DNA of 10,132 bases from Methanosalsum sp. (GCA_007127385.1 SKZM01000017.1:1-10132); one strand, 5' to 3'. Numbered from the stretch's first letter, positions 1-6,489 are shown. Notes: a model not told the origin generated them from the sequence alone. A program made the numbers and translations.

Positions 1-22
1 AAAAAATGGGTTCATGCCCGCT

Positions 23-426
23 TCAATATGCAAAACCCAGAACTATAATGCCATTCCCGGGGCTCTACTCAATACATTATCTCTTAGAGGACCTGCAATA
101 ATGAAGAAAACTATGCCGGCATCCTCCCCTTATCACAAGTCCTTCCATATGACTTTCATCCTGGGGTTCATTATCCATTGGAGCACCATTATAGGTATCA
201 TGCCACCTATCCTGGCACACCATTCCCAGATAATTTGCGTGCATGTCGTACAATCCTCATTCATTACCCTTCTTTTGGCCTGCGAGTTGTGGCTTTGAGA
301 AAGAATTTAAGTCATATCAGCAATATTCTCCCAGAAGCTTTTCATCATCACCAAATGAAAACCTGGTATCACTACCTGCCCTACACGCATATTCCCATTC
401 ATCTTCTGAAGGTAAAGAGTAAGTAA
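23..426 (-). pseudogene. Decayed formylglycine-generating-enzyme (FGE-sulfatase/SUMF1) domain protein, C-terminal half
   Basis: Read on the minus strand from 426 downwards, one main frame gives the FGE-family core in order: [14 protein letters not shown], then [14 protein letters not shown], then AGQKKGNE-stop-GLYDMHAN, then IWEWC, QDRWHDTYNGAP, VIRGGC, YCRSS and a final SPGN...VLGF. This is the usual order of the C-terminal half of the domain. It is clearly dead. TGA stops replace two conserved tryptophans (317-319, within EYxWYD, and 257-259, within NEWGLYD). A TAA lies at 77-79 and a TAG at 65-67. The IWEWC stretch is read only after one extra base, and two more extra bases after it restore the frame (about 215-232). 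The N-terminal half is absent and the sequence above 430 is AT-rich and noncoding. FGE-fold proteins oxidise a cysteine or act as binding modules; which this one was cannot be told. The plus-strand open frames over this region are antisense artefacts. Confidence 0.85.
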
Positions 427-480
427 CATTAATTTAAATTTGATATTTTTCTAAAAATATATTTTCTGCAAGAAAACCAA

Positions 481-494
481 TTATTTTATATATC
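481..494 (+). promoter_or_regulatory. TATA box of the tup operon
   Basis: The stretch TTATTTTATATATC is a good archaeal TATA element. It sits about 25 bases before the expected transcription start near 510-515 and about 55 bases before the preferred tupA start. A second AT-rich stretch at about 450-465 is a weaker alternative. Confidence 0.55.
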
Positions 495-497
495 AGT

Positions 498-519
498 GTT
501 ATGTTCCTTTGAACATAAC
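498..519 (+). promoter_or_regulatory. Perfect inverted repeat, candidate ModE-type operator of the tup operon
   Basis: The half-sites GTTATGTTC (498-506) and GAACATAAC (511-519) are perfect reverse complements around a CTTT spacer. The element begins four bases after the TATA box and spans the expected transcription start, so a bound protein would block initiation. The GTTAT...ATAAC ends resemble the ends of bacterial ModE operators. A ModE-like regulator is encoded at the end of the same operon. That this protein binds here is inference. Confidence 0.6.
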
Positions 520-547
520 TACAAATGGGTTTTTGAGAGGAAAGAGT

Positions 548-1444
548 TTGAAAAGATATTTTGTTTTAGCAGCAGTTATTGTTCTTGCAGTTATTGGTCT
601 GGGTCTCTTTATTTCAATGGATGGTTCAGAAACCCAATCAGTTATTATGCTTGCAACGACAACAAGTACGGACGATTCGGGATTACTTAAAGAACTACTG
701 CCAATTTTCGAGCAGGAAAGTGGCTATGAGGTACAGGTGATTGCAGTTGGTACCGGTCAGGCTATGAAAATTGGCCGCATGGGTGATGCCGATATTCTAA
801 TGGTTCATGCCAGGGAATTGGAAAACCAGTTTGTAAATGACGGGTATGGAACAGAGCGTTATTCTTTAATGTATAACGACTTTGTTCTACTTGGTCCAGT
901 TACAGATCCCGCACAGGTCAAATCTACAGAGACAATAAAAGAAGCGCTTCAGGCAATTGAATCTAATAAAGCCATGTTTGCATCTCGAGGAGATGAATCA
1001 GGAACTCATCTTAAGGAAGAAAGTCTCTGGGATGAAGCAGAGATTGATGTTTCTGGAACGGATTGGTATAAATCATTAGGACAGGGCATGGGTGAAACAT
1101 TGATCACCGCTAATGAAATGCAAACATATACAATTGCGGATAGAGGAACTTATCTATCAATGAAGCATAATCTTCCAAACCTGGAAATTGTATTTGAAGG
1201 AGATGAAAGTCTGTTTAACCCTTATGGTATAATTCCTGTAAACCCAGACCGGTTTGATAGAATAAATCATGAAGGTGCCAAAGAAATGGTTGAATTCTTT
1301 GTACGTGAGGATATACAGGAAAAAATAGGTGAATTTGGTAAAGACGAATATGGTCAACCATTGTTTTTCCCTGATGCAGATACACCAGATGAATCCACTG
1401 ATAATGGTATGAACCCGGTTGCAGTTAGTGTACCAATTCTATGA
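548..1444 (+). CDS. tupA: Tungstate ABC transporter, substrate-binding protein TupA
   Basis: Extracellular solute-binding protein that captures tungstate and hands it to TupB. With the TTG start at 548 it has 298 residues: a short basic N-terminus (KR), a hydrophobic segment at about residues 5-22 acting as signal or membrane anchor, then the TupA hallmark ATTTSTDDSGLL at 36-47. The oxyanion-site motifs YNDFVLLGP (109-117) and ASRGDESGTH (145-154) follow, with MGETLITANE and NPYGIIPVNP further on. No lipobox cysteine is visible. I prefer the TTG at 548 because GAGAGGAAAG (535-544) is a good ribosome binding site for it. The longer frame from TTG 509 would start inside the operator palindrome and puts extra residues before the signal segment. 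The TTTS and SRGD-SGTH motifs separate Tup from Mod and Wtp binding proteins. It is the first gene of a tupABC-regulator operon. Confidence 0.9.
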   Translation: MKRYFVLAAVIVLAVIGLGLFISMDGSETQSVIMLATTTSTDDSGLLKELLPIFEQESGYEVQVIAVGTGQAMKIGRMGDADILMVHARELENQFVNDGYGTERYSLMYNDFVLLGPVTDPAQVKSTETIKEALQAIESNKAMFASRGDESGTHLKEESLWDEAEIDVSGTDWYKSLGQGMGETLITANEMQTYTIADRGTYLSMKHNLPNLEIVFEGDESLFNPYGIIPVNPDRFDRINHEGAKEMVEFFVREDIQEKIGEFGKDEYGQPLFFPDADTPDESTDNGMNPVAVSVPIL

Positions 1445-1478
1445 AATATTTAATGCCAAACATAGGGGAATCATTGAA

Positions 1479-2189
1479 ATGAGCAGTAATGTTCTAGCAG
1501 AAGGTTTTCTGGAAGCACTTAATCTACTTATGTCAATGGACCCTTATGTTATGGATATAATAGCTGTGTCTCTAAAGGTCTCTGGAACTGCGCTTATACT
1601 GGCAGCACTCATTGGTATCCCATTGGGTGCTTTTCTGGGGTTGACTAATTTTCCAGGTAAAGCACTGATCACTGCACTATTATATACTGGCATGGGATTT
1701 CCTCCTGTTGTGATAGGGCTCTTTGTATTCATATTATTGTCATCAAGTGGGTCTCTGGGGTCATTTGGATGGTTATTCACACCTTATGGTATGATCATGG
1801 CACAGTCAATCATCTCATTTCCCCTGGTTGCAGGTTTTACTATGACAGCAGTAATGGGAGTCGACAGGAATCTCATCCGTCAACTCAAATCACTGGGTGC
1901 AACTAAGACCCAGGCTACGATAGCAACTTTACGAGAAGCTAGACTGGGAGTACTTGTATCTATCATAGCTGGATTTGGTGCAATTATTTCCGAAGTTGGA
2001 GCTGTGATGCTGGTAGGGGGGAATATTGAGGGTGCTACACGTGTATTAACTACTGCTATAGTCCTGGAAACCAGAAAAGGTAATTTTGGGATAGCTATCG
2101 CTTTTGGAATAATTCTTTTAACTATTGCATTTATAATCAATTTCACAATGCTTCGTTTGCAGAATAAGGAGCTAAGTGGTAATGAATGA
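1479..2189 (+). CDS. tupB: Tungstate ABC transporter, permease TupB
   Basis: Integral membrane subunit of the tungstate importer, 236 residues from the ATG at 1479. About five hydrophobic segments are visible, in the stretches starting DIIAVSLKVSGTALIL, ALITALLYTGMGFPPVVIG, MIMAQSIISFPLVAGF, VSIIAGFGAIISEVGAVML and IAIAFGIILLTIAFIINF. Between the third and fourth lies the cytoplasmic coupling loop LKSLGATKTQATIATLREAR, the EAA-type contact site for the ATPase. AGGGGA (1463-1468) supports the ATG at 1479; a TTG at 1419 would overlap the end of tupA and has no comparable site. The gene starts 34 bases after tupA stops and overlaps tupC by eight bases, so translation is probably coupled. Confidence 0.9.
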   Translation: MSSNVLAEGFLEALNLLMSMDPYVMDIIAVSLKVSGTALILAALIGIPLGAFLGLTNFPGKALITALLYTGMGFPPVVIGLFVFILLSSSGSLGSFGWLFTPYGMIMAQSIISFPLVAGFTMTAVMGVDRNLIRQLKSLGATKTQATIATLREARLGVLVSIIAGFGAIISEVGAVMLVGGNIEGATRVLTTAIVLETRKGNFGIAIAFGIILLTIAFIINFTMLRLQNKELSGNE

Positions 2190-2925
2190 AGAGTTCACTT
2201 ATGAAATCGAGAATATCTCCAAGACCTATGCAGGCAATACTGTACTTGAAGTCGAGCACCTGAGCATTAACAGAGGTGAGATATTTTGTTTAGTTGGACC
2301 CAGTGGTGCCGGTAAAAGTACATTATTGAGGTTAATGAACTTCATTGAAACTTCGGATACAGGCAAGATCAGGTTTCTTGGAAATACATATGAAGCAGGT
2401 AGTGTTCCACCACTTAAGGTTACAAGGGAAGTTACAACAGTATTCCAGAGATCAGCATTAATGACTACCTCTGTCTGGAATAATGTTATTTATCCTTTAA
2501 AGATACGTGGTAAAAACATAACTGATAGTGAAGTAAAACGTATTGAGAATATACTTGACGATCTTGGTCTCTTAAAATTACGAGATCAGAGAGCTGATAA
2601 GTTATCTGGTGGAGAAGCACAGAGAGTAGCTCTTGCACGAGCTATCGTATTCAAACCTACAGTTCTGTTATTGGATGAACCTACAGCCAACCTGGACCCT
2701 GCGAATATTGATATTATTGAAACTATAATTTCAAAATATATTGAACAGGTTAATAGCAGTATTGTGATGATAACTCATAATATATTCCAAGCTCGACGTC
2801 TGGCTGACAGAATCGCTTTGTTACATAAAGGTAGGATCATTGAGGTAAATTCTAAAAATGATTTCTTTGAAAACCCACATGAAGATACTACAAAAGATTT
2901 TCTTTCAGGCCGTATGATATTTTAA
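2182..2925 (+). CDS. tupC: Tungstate ABC transporter, ATP-binding protein TupC
   Basis: Cytoplasmic ATPase that powers tungstate import, 247 residues from the ATG at 2182. All ABC motifs are intact: Walker A GPSGAGKST (39-47), Q-loop glutamine 89 in VFQRS, signature LSGGEAQR (141-148), Walker B VLLLDEPTANLD (161-172) with catalytic E166, and switch histidine 199 in ITHN. No C-terminal TOBE domain is present; the protein ends soon after the nucleotide-binding domain, as expected for TupC rather than ModC. AAGGAG (2166-2171) lies ten bases before this ATG. A GTG at 2176 is possible but sits too close to it. The start overlaps the end of tupB. Confidence 0.9.
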   Translation: MNEEFTYEIENISKTYAGNTVLEVEHLSINRGEIFCLVGPSGAGKSTLLRLMNFIETSDTGKIRFLGNTYEAGSVPPLKVTREVTTVFQRSALMTTSVWNNVIYPLKIRGKNITDSEVKRIENILDDLGLLKLRDQRADKLSGGEAQRVALARAIVFKPTVLLLDEPTANLDPANIDIIETIISKYIEQVNSSIVMITHNIFQARRLADRIALLHKGRIIEVNSKNDFFENPHEDTTKDFLSGRMIF

Positions 2926-2995
2926 CTATCGTTTGTAAAGAAAAAGTTATGAATTTGAATGGATTTCAGCATATCCTAACAGGGAGATTTTGATA

Positions 2996-3553
2996 ATGGA
3001 TGCACGAGCTAAGGTATGGATTGATAAAAATGGAAAAACAATTATGGGAAAGGGGAAAGCAGCTCTTCTAAAAGCTATTGATGAAGAGGGATCACTCAAC
3101 AAAGCCTGTAAAAAGTTGAATATCTCGTATAAACATGCATGGAACATGTTACGAATCATAGAAGAAAATAGTGATGAAAAGGTTGTATTAACTGTAAAAG
3201 GTGGTAAGAATCAAGGAACTTTTCTAACCGATTACGCTAAAAAACTTCTAGAAGAATACGATTCGTACCAAAACGTTATACATGAGACTGTAGAAGACGA
3301 TACATTTTGGGAGAATGTTGGACTCAAAATAACTGCACGTAACCAGATCTCAGGTAAAGTTATTGAAGTCGAACAGGGCGATGTTATATCCAAGGTAAAA
3401 GTTGAAATTGATCCTACAGTGATCACTTCAGTAATCACCCGGGAAGCTGTAGCTAAACTTGATATAAAGCAGGGAGATGAAGTCTATGCGATCATAAAAT
3501 CAACGGAGGTTATGCTGGGAAAAAGAGTCTCAAATGAAAAAAAGAAAGGATAA
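2996..3553 (+). CDS. ModE-like tungstate/molybdate-responsive transcriptional regulator (winged HTH plus one TOBE/Mop domain)
   Basis: A 185-residue DNA-binding regulator. Residues 1-60 match the ModE N-terminal winged helix: KVWIDKNGK, then LLKAIDEEGSLNKACKKL with the recognition region NISYKHAWNMLR at 42-53. From about residue 112 to 175 there is one TOBE/Mop domain (ARNQISGKVIEVEQGDV...VKVEI...ITSVITREAVAKLDIKQGDEVYAIIKSTEVML), which binds tungstate or molybdate in this family. E. coli ModE has two such domains, so this is a short, TunR-like architecture. AGGGAG (2981-2986) is nine bases before the ATG. The gap from tupC is 70 bases with no obvious own TATA box, so co-transcription with tupABC and autoregulation through the palindrome at 498-519 are likely. 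Which metal it senses cannot be read from sequence. Confidence 0.85.
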   Translation: MDARAKVWIDKNGKTIMGKGKAALLKAIDEEGSLNKACKKLNISYKHAWNMLRIIEENSDEKVVLTVKGGKNQGTFLTDYAKKLLEEYDSYQNVIHETVEDDTFWENVGLKITARNQISGKVIEVEQGDVISKVKVEIDPTVITSVITREAVAKLDIKQGDEVYAIIKSTEVMLGKRVSNEKKKG

Positions 3554-3627
3554 AACAGTTATCAAAGGATTAGCAGATAATCGATATCAAAGATAACCAC
3601 AAAGAATGAACTTGACTGGAATGAATT

Positions 3628-3831
3628 ATGAAGAAATTATTTAGTGCTTTCAAAAAAAACTTGAAAGCAATTAAGAAAAACATTCTGGTGATTTGAATCA
3701 AATTGTAAATTCGGTAGAAAACAAAATAATAGATCCCTTTCTCTGAAGATTTAAAACAGTTAATATGTCTTAATGATTACAGGTTCCGAATTGGAAATTA
3801 CATAATTATATTTGATTTTGAAGACTATAAT
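3628..3831 (+). pseudogene. Frameshifted RelE/ParE-type toxin remnant
   Basis: Three short pieces in alternating frames line up as one RelE-like protein. They are SAFKKNLKAIKKNI (from 3628), GDLNQIVNSVENKIIDPF (from 3687) and EDLKQL...NDYRFRIGNYIIIFDFED (from 3745). The YRFRIGNYxIIF strand pair is characteristic of the RelE/ParE mRNA-interferase fold. At least two frameshifts separate the pieces and the C-terminal strand is missing where the sequence meets the integrase remnant. No partner antitoxin gene is visible. The family call rests mainly on the last piece. Confidence 0.55.
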
Positions 3832-3836
3832 AAGTC

Positions 3837-4196
3837 AGAAGTTCATCCGGCAATATTTTATTGTGCTGTTTTAGTGCGGTCTTTATCCATTTAATTGTAT
3901 CTGGATCTTCACCGCCATTGAGTCATCTGAAAAAACGTTTGATTGCAACTTTATAAGCATGTCCGGTCCACGGTCTTTTATCGGGTCTCTCGATTTCAGC
4001 AACAACGCGATACATATCTGTAAGTGTCACTTCATCGAAATTCTTGTTGAATTTGTATGCTAAAATATTCAATTGACTCAGATACTTTAAAACGCGCGCA
4101 TCTGATAGTCCTTCAGCATGCGGAACATCAGAAAGCTCAAAAATTAGATATTTATTTCGTTGCGAGTAATCTGCTTCAATAATTTTCCGCAGATTC
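3837..4196 (-). pseudogene. Tyrosine recombinase (phage-type integrase) remnant, N-terminal core-binding domain only
   Basis: On the minus strand from 4196 to 3837 a single frame reads about 120 residues of an archaeal tyrosine recombinase N-terminus: NLRKIIEADYSQRNKYLIFE, then GLSDARVLKYLSQLNILAYK, DMYRVVAEIERPDKRPWTG, AYKVAIKRFFR-stop-LNGGEDP, TIKWIKTALKQHNKILPDEL. This is the SAM-like DNA-binding domain that precedes the catalytic domain. The catalytic half (Arg...His-x-x-Arg...Tyr) is missing; the frame is lost where the RelE remnant begins. One in-frame TGA (3923-3925) replaces the tryptophan of the FFRWL motif, and a TAG (4197-4199) closes the upstream side with no start codon. Its 5' end faces the 3' end of the tRNA gene at 4310, the usual arrangement for an element integrated at a tRNA. 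Confidence 0.8.
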
Positions 4197-4226
4197 TATT
4201 TTTTGTTTATAGTTGTACAGGTCCAT

Positions 4227-4294
4227 GCCTGATACCTTCTTACTAATGGATAAATATCCAGAATCAGCTATGTGAAAGTATCAGGCTTGATACT
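4227..4294. repeat. Inverted repeat and adjoining palindrome next to the tRNA 3' end
   Basis: GCCTGATAC (4227-4235) is the exact reverse complement of GTATCAGGC (4278-4286). The second copy is itself half of a palindrome: AGTATCA (4277-4283) pairs with TGATACT (4288-4294) around GGCT. The motif thus occurs three times in 68 bases between the integrase remnant and the tRNA. It could be recombinase arm or directionality-factor sites of the lost element; that is inference. Confidence 0.6.
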
Positions 4295-4309
4295 GTTTGT
4301 AGAATAGAA

Positions 4310-4419
4310 TGCCCGGAGCGTGACTCGAACACGCGACCTCCAGATATCTCAGGAGATTTGGACGCTCATATTTTATTTCCCTATGAGTCTGGCGCCCCAA
4401 CCAACTAGGCTATCCGGGC
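4310..4419 (-). tRNA. tRNA-Met (anticodon CAT) with a 36-base intron at position 37/38
   Basis: On the minus strand the acceptor stem GCCCGGA (4419-4413) pairs with TCCGGGC (4317-4311), followed by discriminator A (4310) and no encoded CCA. The D-arm is closed by GCC/GGC, the anticodon stem by CCAGA/TCTGG, and the T-arm by GCGTG/CACGC with loop TTCGAGT. The spliced anticodon loop is CTCATAA, giving anticodon CAT, and the mature length is 74 bases. The acceptor stem fits elongator tRNA-Met better than initiator tRNA. A tRNA-Ile with lysidine-like (agmatidine) modification of C34 also has a CAT anticodon and cannot be fully excluded. Exon 1 is 4382-4419 and exon 2 is 4310-4345. Confidence 0.9.
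4346..4381 (-). other. Archaeal tRNA intron (bulge-helix-bulge)
   Basis: The intron sits between tRNA positions 37 and 38. A canonical bulge-helix-bulge can be drawn. Exon CTCA pairs with intron TGAG as the four-pair central helix. The three-base bulges are TAG on the 5' side and ATA on the 3' side. GGA pairs with TCC as the inner helix. Cutting after the second base of each bulge gives exactly the spliced loop CTCATAA. The intron also contains TATGAG, which could pair with exon CTCATA as a competing hairpin. Confidence 0.85.
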
Positions 4420-4444
4420 TATAGCAGGAATCTTAAAGGTACAT

Positions 4445-4457
4445 AGATATATTAAAG
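4445..4457 (-). promoter_or_regulatory. Probable TATA box of the tRNA gene
   Basis: On the minus strand this reads CTTTAATATATCT, about 26-38 bases before the tRNA 5' end at 4419. The spacing fits a TATA element with a short 5' leader. Confidence 0.5.
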
Positions 4458-4742
4458 TATATCGATTGATTTTCAGTATATGACCATATATTCAGGTTAT
4501 AGTTATAGTTAATCGTAATATTTGCCATCATATATCCCATTCTTTTCAATGGATAACTATATATTATAAATATTATCAAATTAACTGCAATCAAATTTAC
4601 AGAATAGCCATATATACAATACATGCAGATAGATGCTGATACTATGCTTGTGCCTGCAGGAAATGATCCGGATCTGAAACAGACGGATTTTTATGTATTG
4701 GAAACAATTCCATATACCAGATGACAGGTACGTGGAAGGTAC

Positions 4743-4753
4743 CTTAAATATTT
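4743..4753 (+). promoter_or_regulatory. TATA box of the fwdDBAC operon
   Basis: The stretch CTTAAATATTT lies about 40 bases before the fwdD start, which places transcription initiation near 4770-4775. A small inverted repeat, ATTTCA (4750-4755) and TGAAAT (4764-4769), overlaps its downstream edge and could be an operator. It differs from the palindrome upstream of tupA. Confidence 0.5.
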
Positions 4754-4788
4754 CACTCTATTCTGAAATTATCTAGAGAGGTATATCA

Positions 4789-5169
4789 ATGAAATTGGAA
4801 GCAAACCTTATAACTGGAAGAACTGCTTACCAGGGGTCTTATCTTGAATATAAGACCAGTCCAAGGTATTTTGAGGAATGCGCATACTGCGAACTCAATC
4901 CCGAAGACCTCAGCCAGCTGGGAGTATCTGAGGGTGAGTGCCTGAAGGTCAGTAATGAACACGGAGAAGTCATTGTAAGAGCAAAGATGAACAGTGGGAA
5001 TCCAAGGGGGCTTGCATTTATCCCTATGGGTCCATGGGCAAATGCTATTGTTGATCCTGATACTCGGGGATGCGGCATGCCCGGATTTAAAGGAGTACCA
5101 TCGCAAATCGAGAAAAGTGATAAGGAACCACTGGATCTGAAATCACTCATGAGAACATACTGCCAGTAA
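4789..5169 (+). CDS. fwdD: Formylmethanofuran dehydrogenase subunit D (molybdopterin dinucleotide-binding domain)
   Basis: A 126-residue subunit of the enzyme that reduces CO2 to formylmethanofuran in methanogenesis, or oxidises formylmethanofuran when methyl compounds are disproportionated. It supplies the C-terminal pterin-binding beta-barrel that in related oxidoreductases is fused to the catalytic chain. Visible features are the N-terminal LITGRTAYQGSYLEYKTS, then CELNPEDLSQLGVSEGECLKV typical of the molybdopterin-binding barrel, and the conserved RGLAFIPMGPWANAIVDPDT with RGCGMPGFKG at about residues 73-101, which contacts the cofactor. GAGAGG precedes the ATG. It is the first gene of the operon and ends 15 bases before fwdB. 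The D-B-A-C order and nearby tupABC suggest the tungsten (fwd) rather than molybdenum (fmd) isoenzyme; the metal is inferred. Confidence 0.9.
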   Translation: MKLEANLITGRTAYQGSYLEYKTSPRYFEECAYCELNPEDLSQLGVSEGECLKVSNEHGEVIVRAKMNSGNPRGLAFIPMGPWANAIVDPDTRGCGMPGFKGVPSQIEKSDKEPLDLKSLMRTYCQ

Positions 5170-5184
5170 GGAGATAAAGATATT

Positions 5185-6489
5185 ATGAAAGTAATTACAG
5201 ATGTTGTATGTCCTTTCTGCGGATCACTCTGTGACGATCTTACTGTTAAGGTCGAGGACAATGTGATCACAGATATCCAGAGAGCATGCATTCTGGGACA
5301 CAACAAGATCGCAGGAGTGTGCCTGCATGAAAGAATAGAATCACCAATGATACGCAAAGATGGTGAACTTGTGGAGGTTACATATGAAGAGGCCATTGAG
5401 AAAGCTGCCGATATCCTTGCAAATTCAAAGAGAACACTCTCCTATGGCTGGGCCTCAACTTCCTGTGAAGCCGTAAGCAAGGCTATTCAGCTTGCAGAGG
5501 AAACCGGTTCACTTATAGATTCCACTGCAAACGTATGCCATGGACCAACTGTACTTGCAGTACATGAGAAAGGCTCTCCAGCTGCATCTCTTGGCCAGGT
5601 AAAGAACCGTGCAGATCTGGTCGTATTCTGGGGGTGCAATCCGGTCCATGCCCATCCAAGGCACATGAGCAGATATTCCACATACGCCAGGGGGTTCTTT
5701 ACCAAGAAAGGACGAAAGGCAAGGAACATTGCAGTGGTCGATGTAAGGGAAACCGATACTTCAAAGCTTGCGGATAAATATGTGCAGGTAGATCCTGGTT
5801 GCGATTATATGCTACTCAATGCAATCCGTTCTGTGATCAATGAGAATGAAGATGTGATTCCTGCACAAGTTGCAGGTATCCCGAAAGAAGAGATCATTGA
5901 GCTTGCAACAATGCTAAAGGAAGCAAGGTTTAGCTGTATCTTCTATGGAATGGGTACCACCCAGTCAAGATCAAAATACAAGAACGGTGATGCGGTTTCC
6001 TCCCTGCTCTATGACCTGAACCAGTATTCTAAATCTGTTATGATCCCGATGAGGGGACATTACAATGTAACCGGTTTTGGCCAGGTGGCAAACTGGGAGA
6101 CCGGTTATCCCAATGCAATAGATTTCAATCGCAGACTGGCCTACTATAATCCAGGGGAGACCGGTGCCAGTGATGTGCTGCTAAGAGGTGAGGTTGACTC
6201 TGCTATTATTGCAGCAGCTGATCCGGGTGCACACTTTGCCCAGGAAGCAGTAAGGTGCCTTGCAAAGGTTCCAATGATACAGATAGATCCATACCATAAT
6301 GCAACAACTGAACTGGCAGATGTAGTGATACCGGCTGCTGTTGTAGGTGTTGAAACTGAGGGTACTGCCTACAGAATGGACAGTATTCCCCTTAGAATGA
6401 AGAAACTTATTGATACCACATTCAAATCTGATGAGGAGATCGTAACAGACCTCATTGAGAAGGTGCGGGAGATCAAGGGAGGTGCCTGA
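5185..6489 (+). CDS. fwdB: Formylmethanofuran dehydrogenase subunit B (catalytic, tungsto/molybdopterin)
   Basis: Catalytic subunit, 434 residues, related to formate dehydrogenase alpha chains. It carries the bis-pterin tungsten or molybdenum centre that reduces CO2 to formate inside the complex. The N-terminal [4Fe-4S] motif is C9-x2-C12-x3-C16 with the fourth cysteine probably C35 in QRAC. Cys118 in ANVCHGPT is the expected metal ligand, so this is the cysteine and not the selenocysteine form. Further on are VVFWGCNPVHAHPRHMSRYS, GMGTTQSRSK, MRGHYNVTGFGQVANWETG and VIPAAVVGVETEGT, all characteristic of the family. The C-terminal barrel is supplied separately by fwdD. AAGGAG overlaps the fwdD stop codon and precedes the ATG by about 12 bases. 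The stop is one base before the fwdA start. Confidence 0.95.
   Translation: MKVITDVVCPFCGSLCDDLTVKVEDNVITDIQRACILGHNKIAGVCLHERIESPMIRKDGELVEVTYEEAIEKAADILANSKRTLSYGWASTSCEAVSKAIQLAEETGSLIDSTANVCHGPTVLAVHEKGSPAASLGQVKNRADLVVFWGCNPVHAHPRHMSRYSTYARGFFTKKGRKARNIAVVDVRETDTSKLADKYVQVDPGCDYMLLNAIRSVINENEDVIPAQVAGIPKEEIIELATMLKEARFSCIFYGMGTTQSRSKYKNGDAVSSLLYDLNQYSKSVMIPMRGHYNVTGFGQVANWETGYPNAIDFNRRLAYYNPGETGASDVLLRGEVDSAIIAAADPGAHFAQEAVRCLAKVPMIQIDPYHNATTELADVVIPAAVVGVETEGTAYRMDSIPLRMKKLIDTTFKSDEEIVTDLIEKVREIKGGA

Larger units (their letters stand above)
4420..4788. other. AT-rich spacer between the tRNA and the fwd operon, with one short open frame
   Basis: No gene can be supported here. It holds the divergent promoters of the tRNA and fwd operon and a 9-bp inverted repeat, TATAGTTAT (4498-4506) with ATAACTATA (4553-4561). 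A 33-codon frame runs from ATG 4623 to TGA 4722-4724 (it begins MQIDADTMLVPAGNDPD). Its base composition is closer to fwd than to the spacer, but it has no ribosome binding site and I do not recognise it. It may be the tail of a lost gene. Confidence 0.4.

Noticed and set aside
257..319. UGA read as tryptophan (alternative genetic code)
   Set aside because: The same remnants also carry TAA, TAG and frameshifts, and intact genes here use TGG for tryptophan and TGA as a normal stop.
14..426. Two plus-strand open frames of 94 and 82 codons
   Set aside because: They are antisense to the FGE remnant, whose motifs are on the minus strand. Their products resemble nothing and they lack ribosome binding sites.
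509..547. Longer tupA start at TTG 509
   Set aside because: It lies inside the operator palindrome and at the expected transcription start. The TTG at 548 has a better ribosome binding site and puts the basic residues directly before the hydrophobic segment.
2946..2959. Possible second regulator site upstream of the ModE-like gene (GTTATG and TTTGAA)
   Set aside because: The spacing differs from the palindrome at 498-519 and there is no matching second half, so it is probably chance.
3558..3597. Terminator after the ModE-like gene (GTTATC and GATAAC, with TATCAAAG repeated)
   Set aside because: The stem is only six pairs with a long loop and no T-tract follows.
4433..4624. Minus-strand open frame of 63 codons
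   Set aside because: It is AT-rich, dominated by Ile, Tyr and Asn, covers the promoter region of the tRNA, has no ribosome binding site and resembles no known family.
4839..5396. Minus-strand open frame of 185 codons
   Set aside because: It is a shadow antisense to fwdD and fwdB, both strongly supported by conserved motifs.
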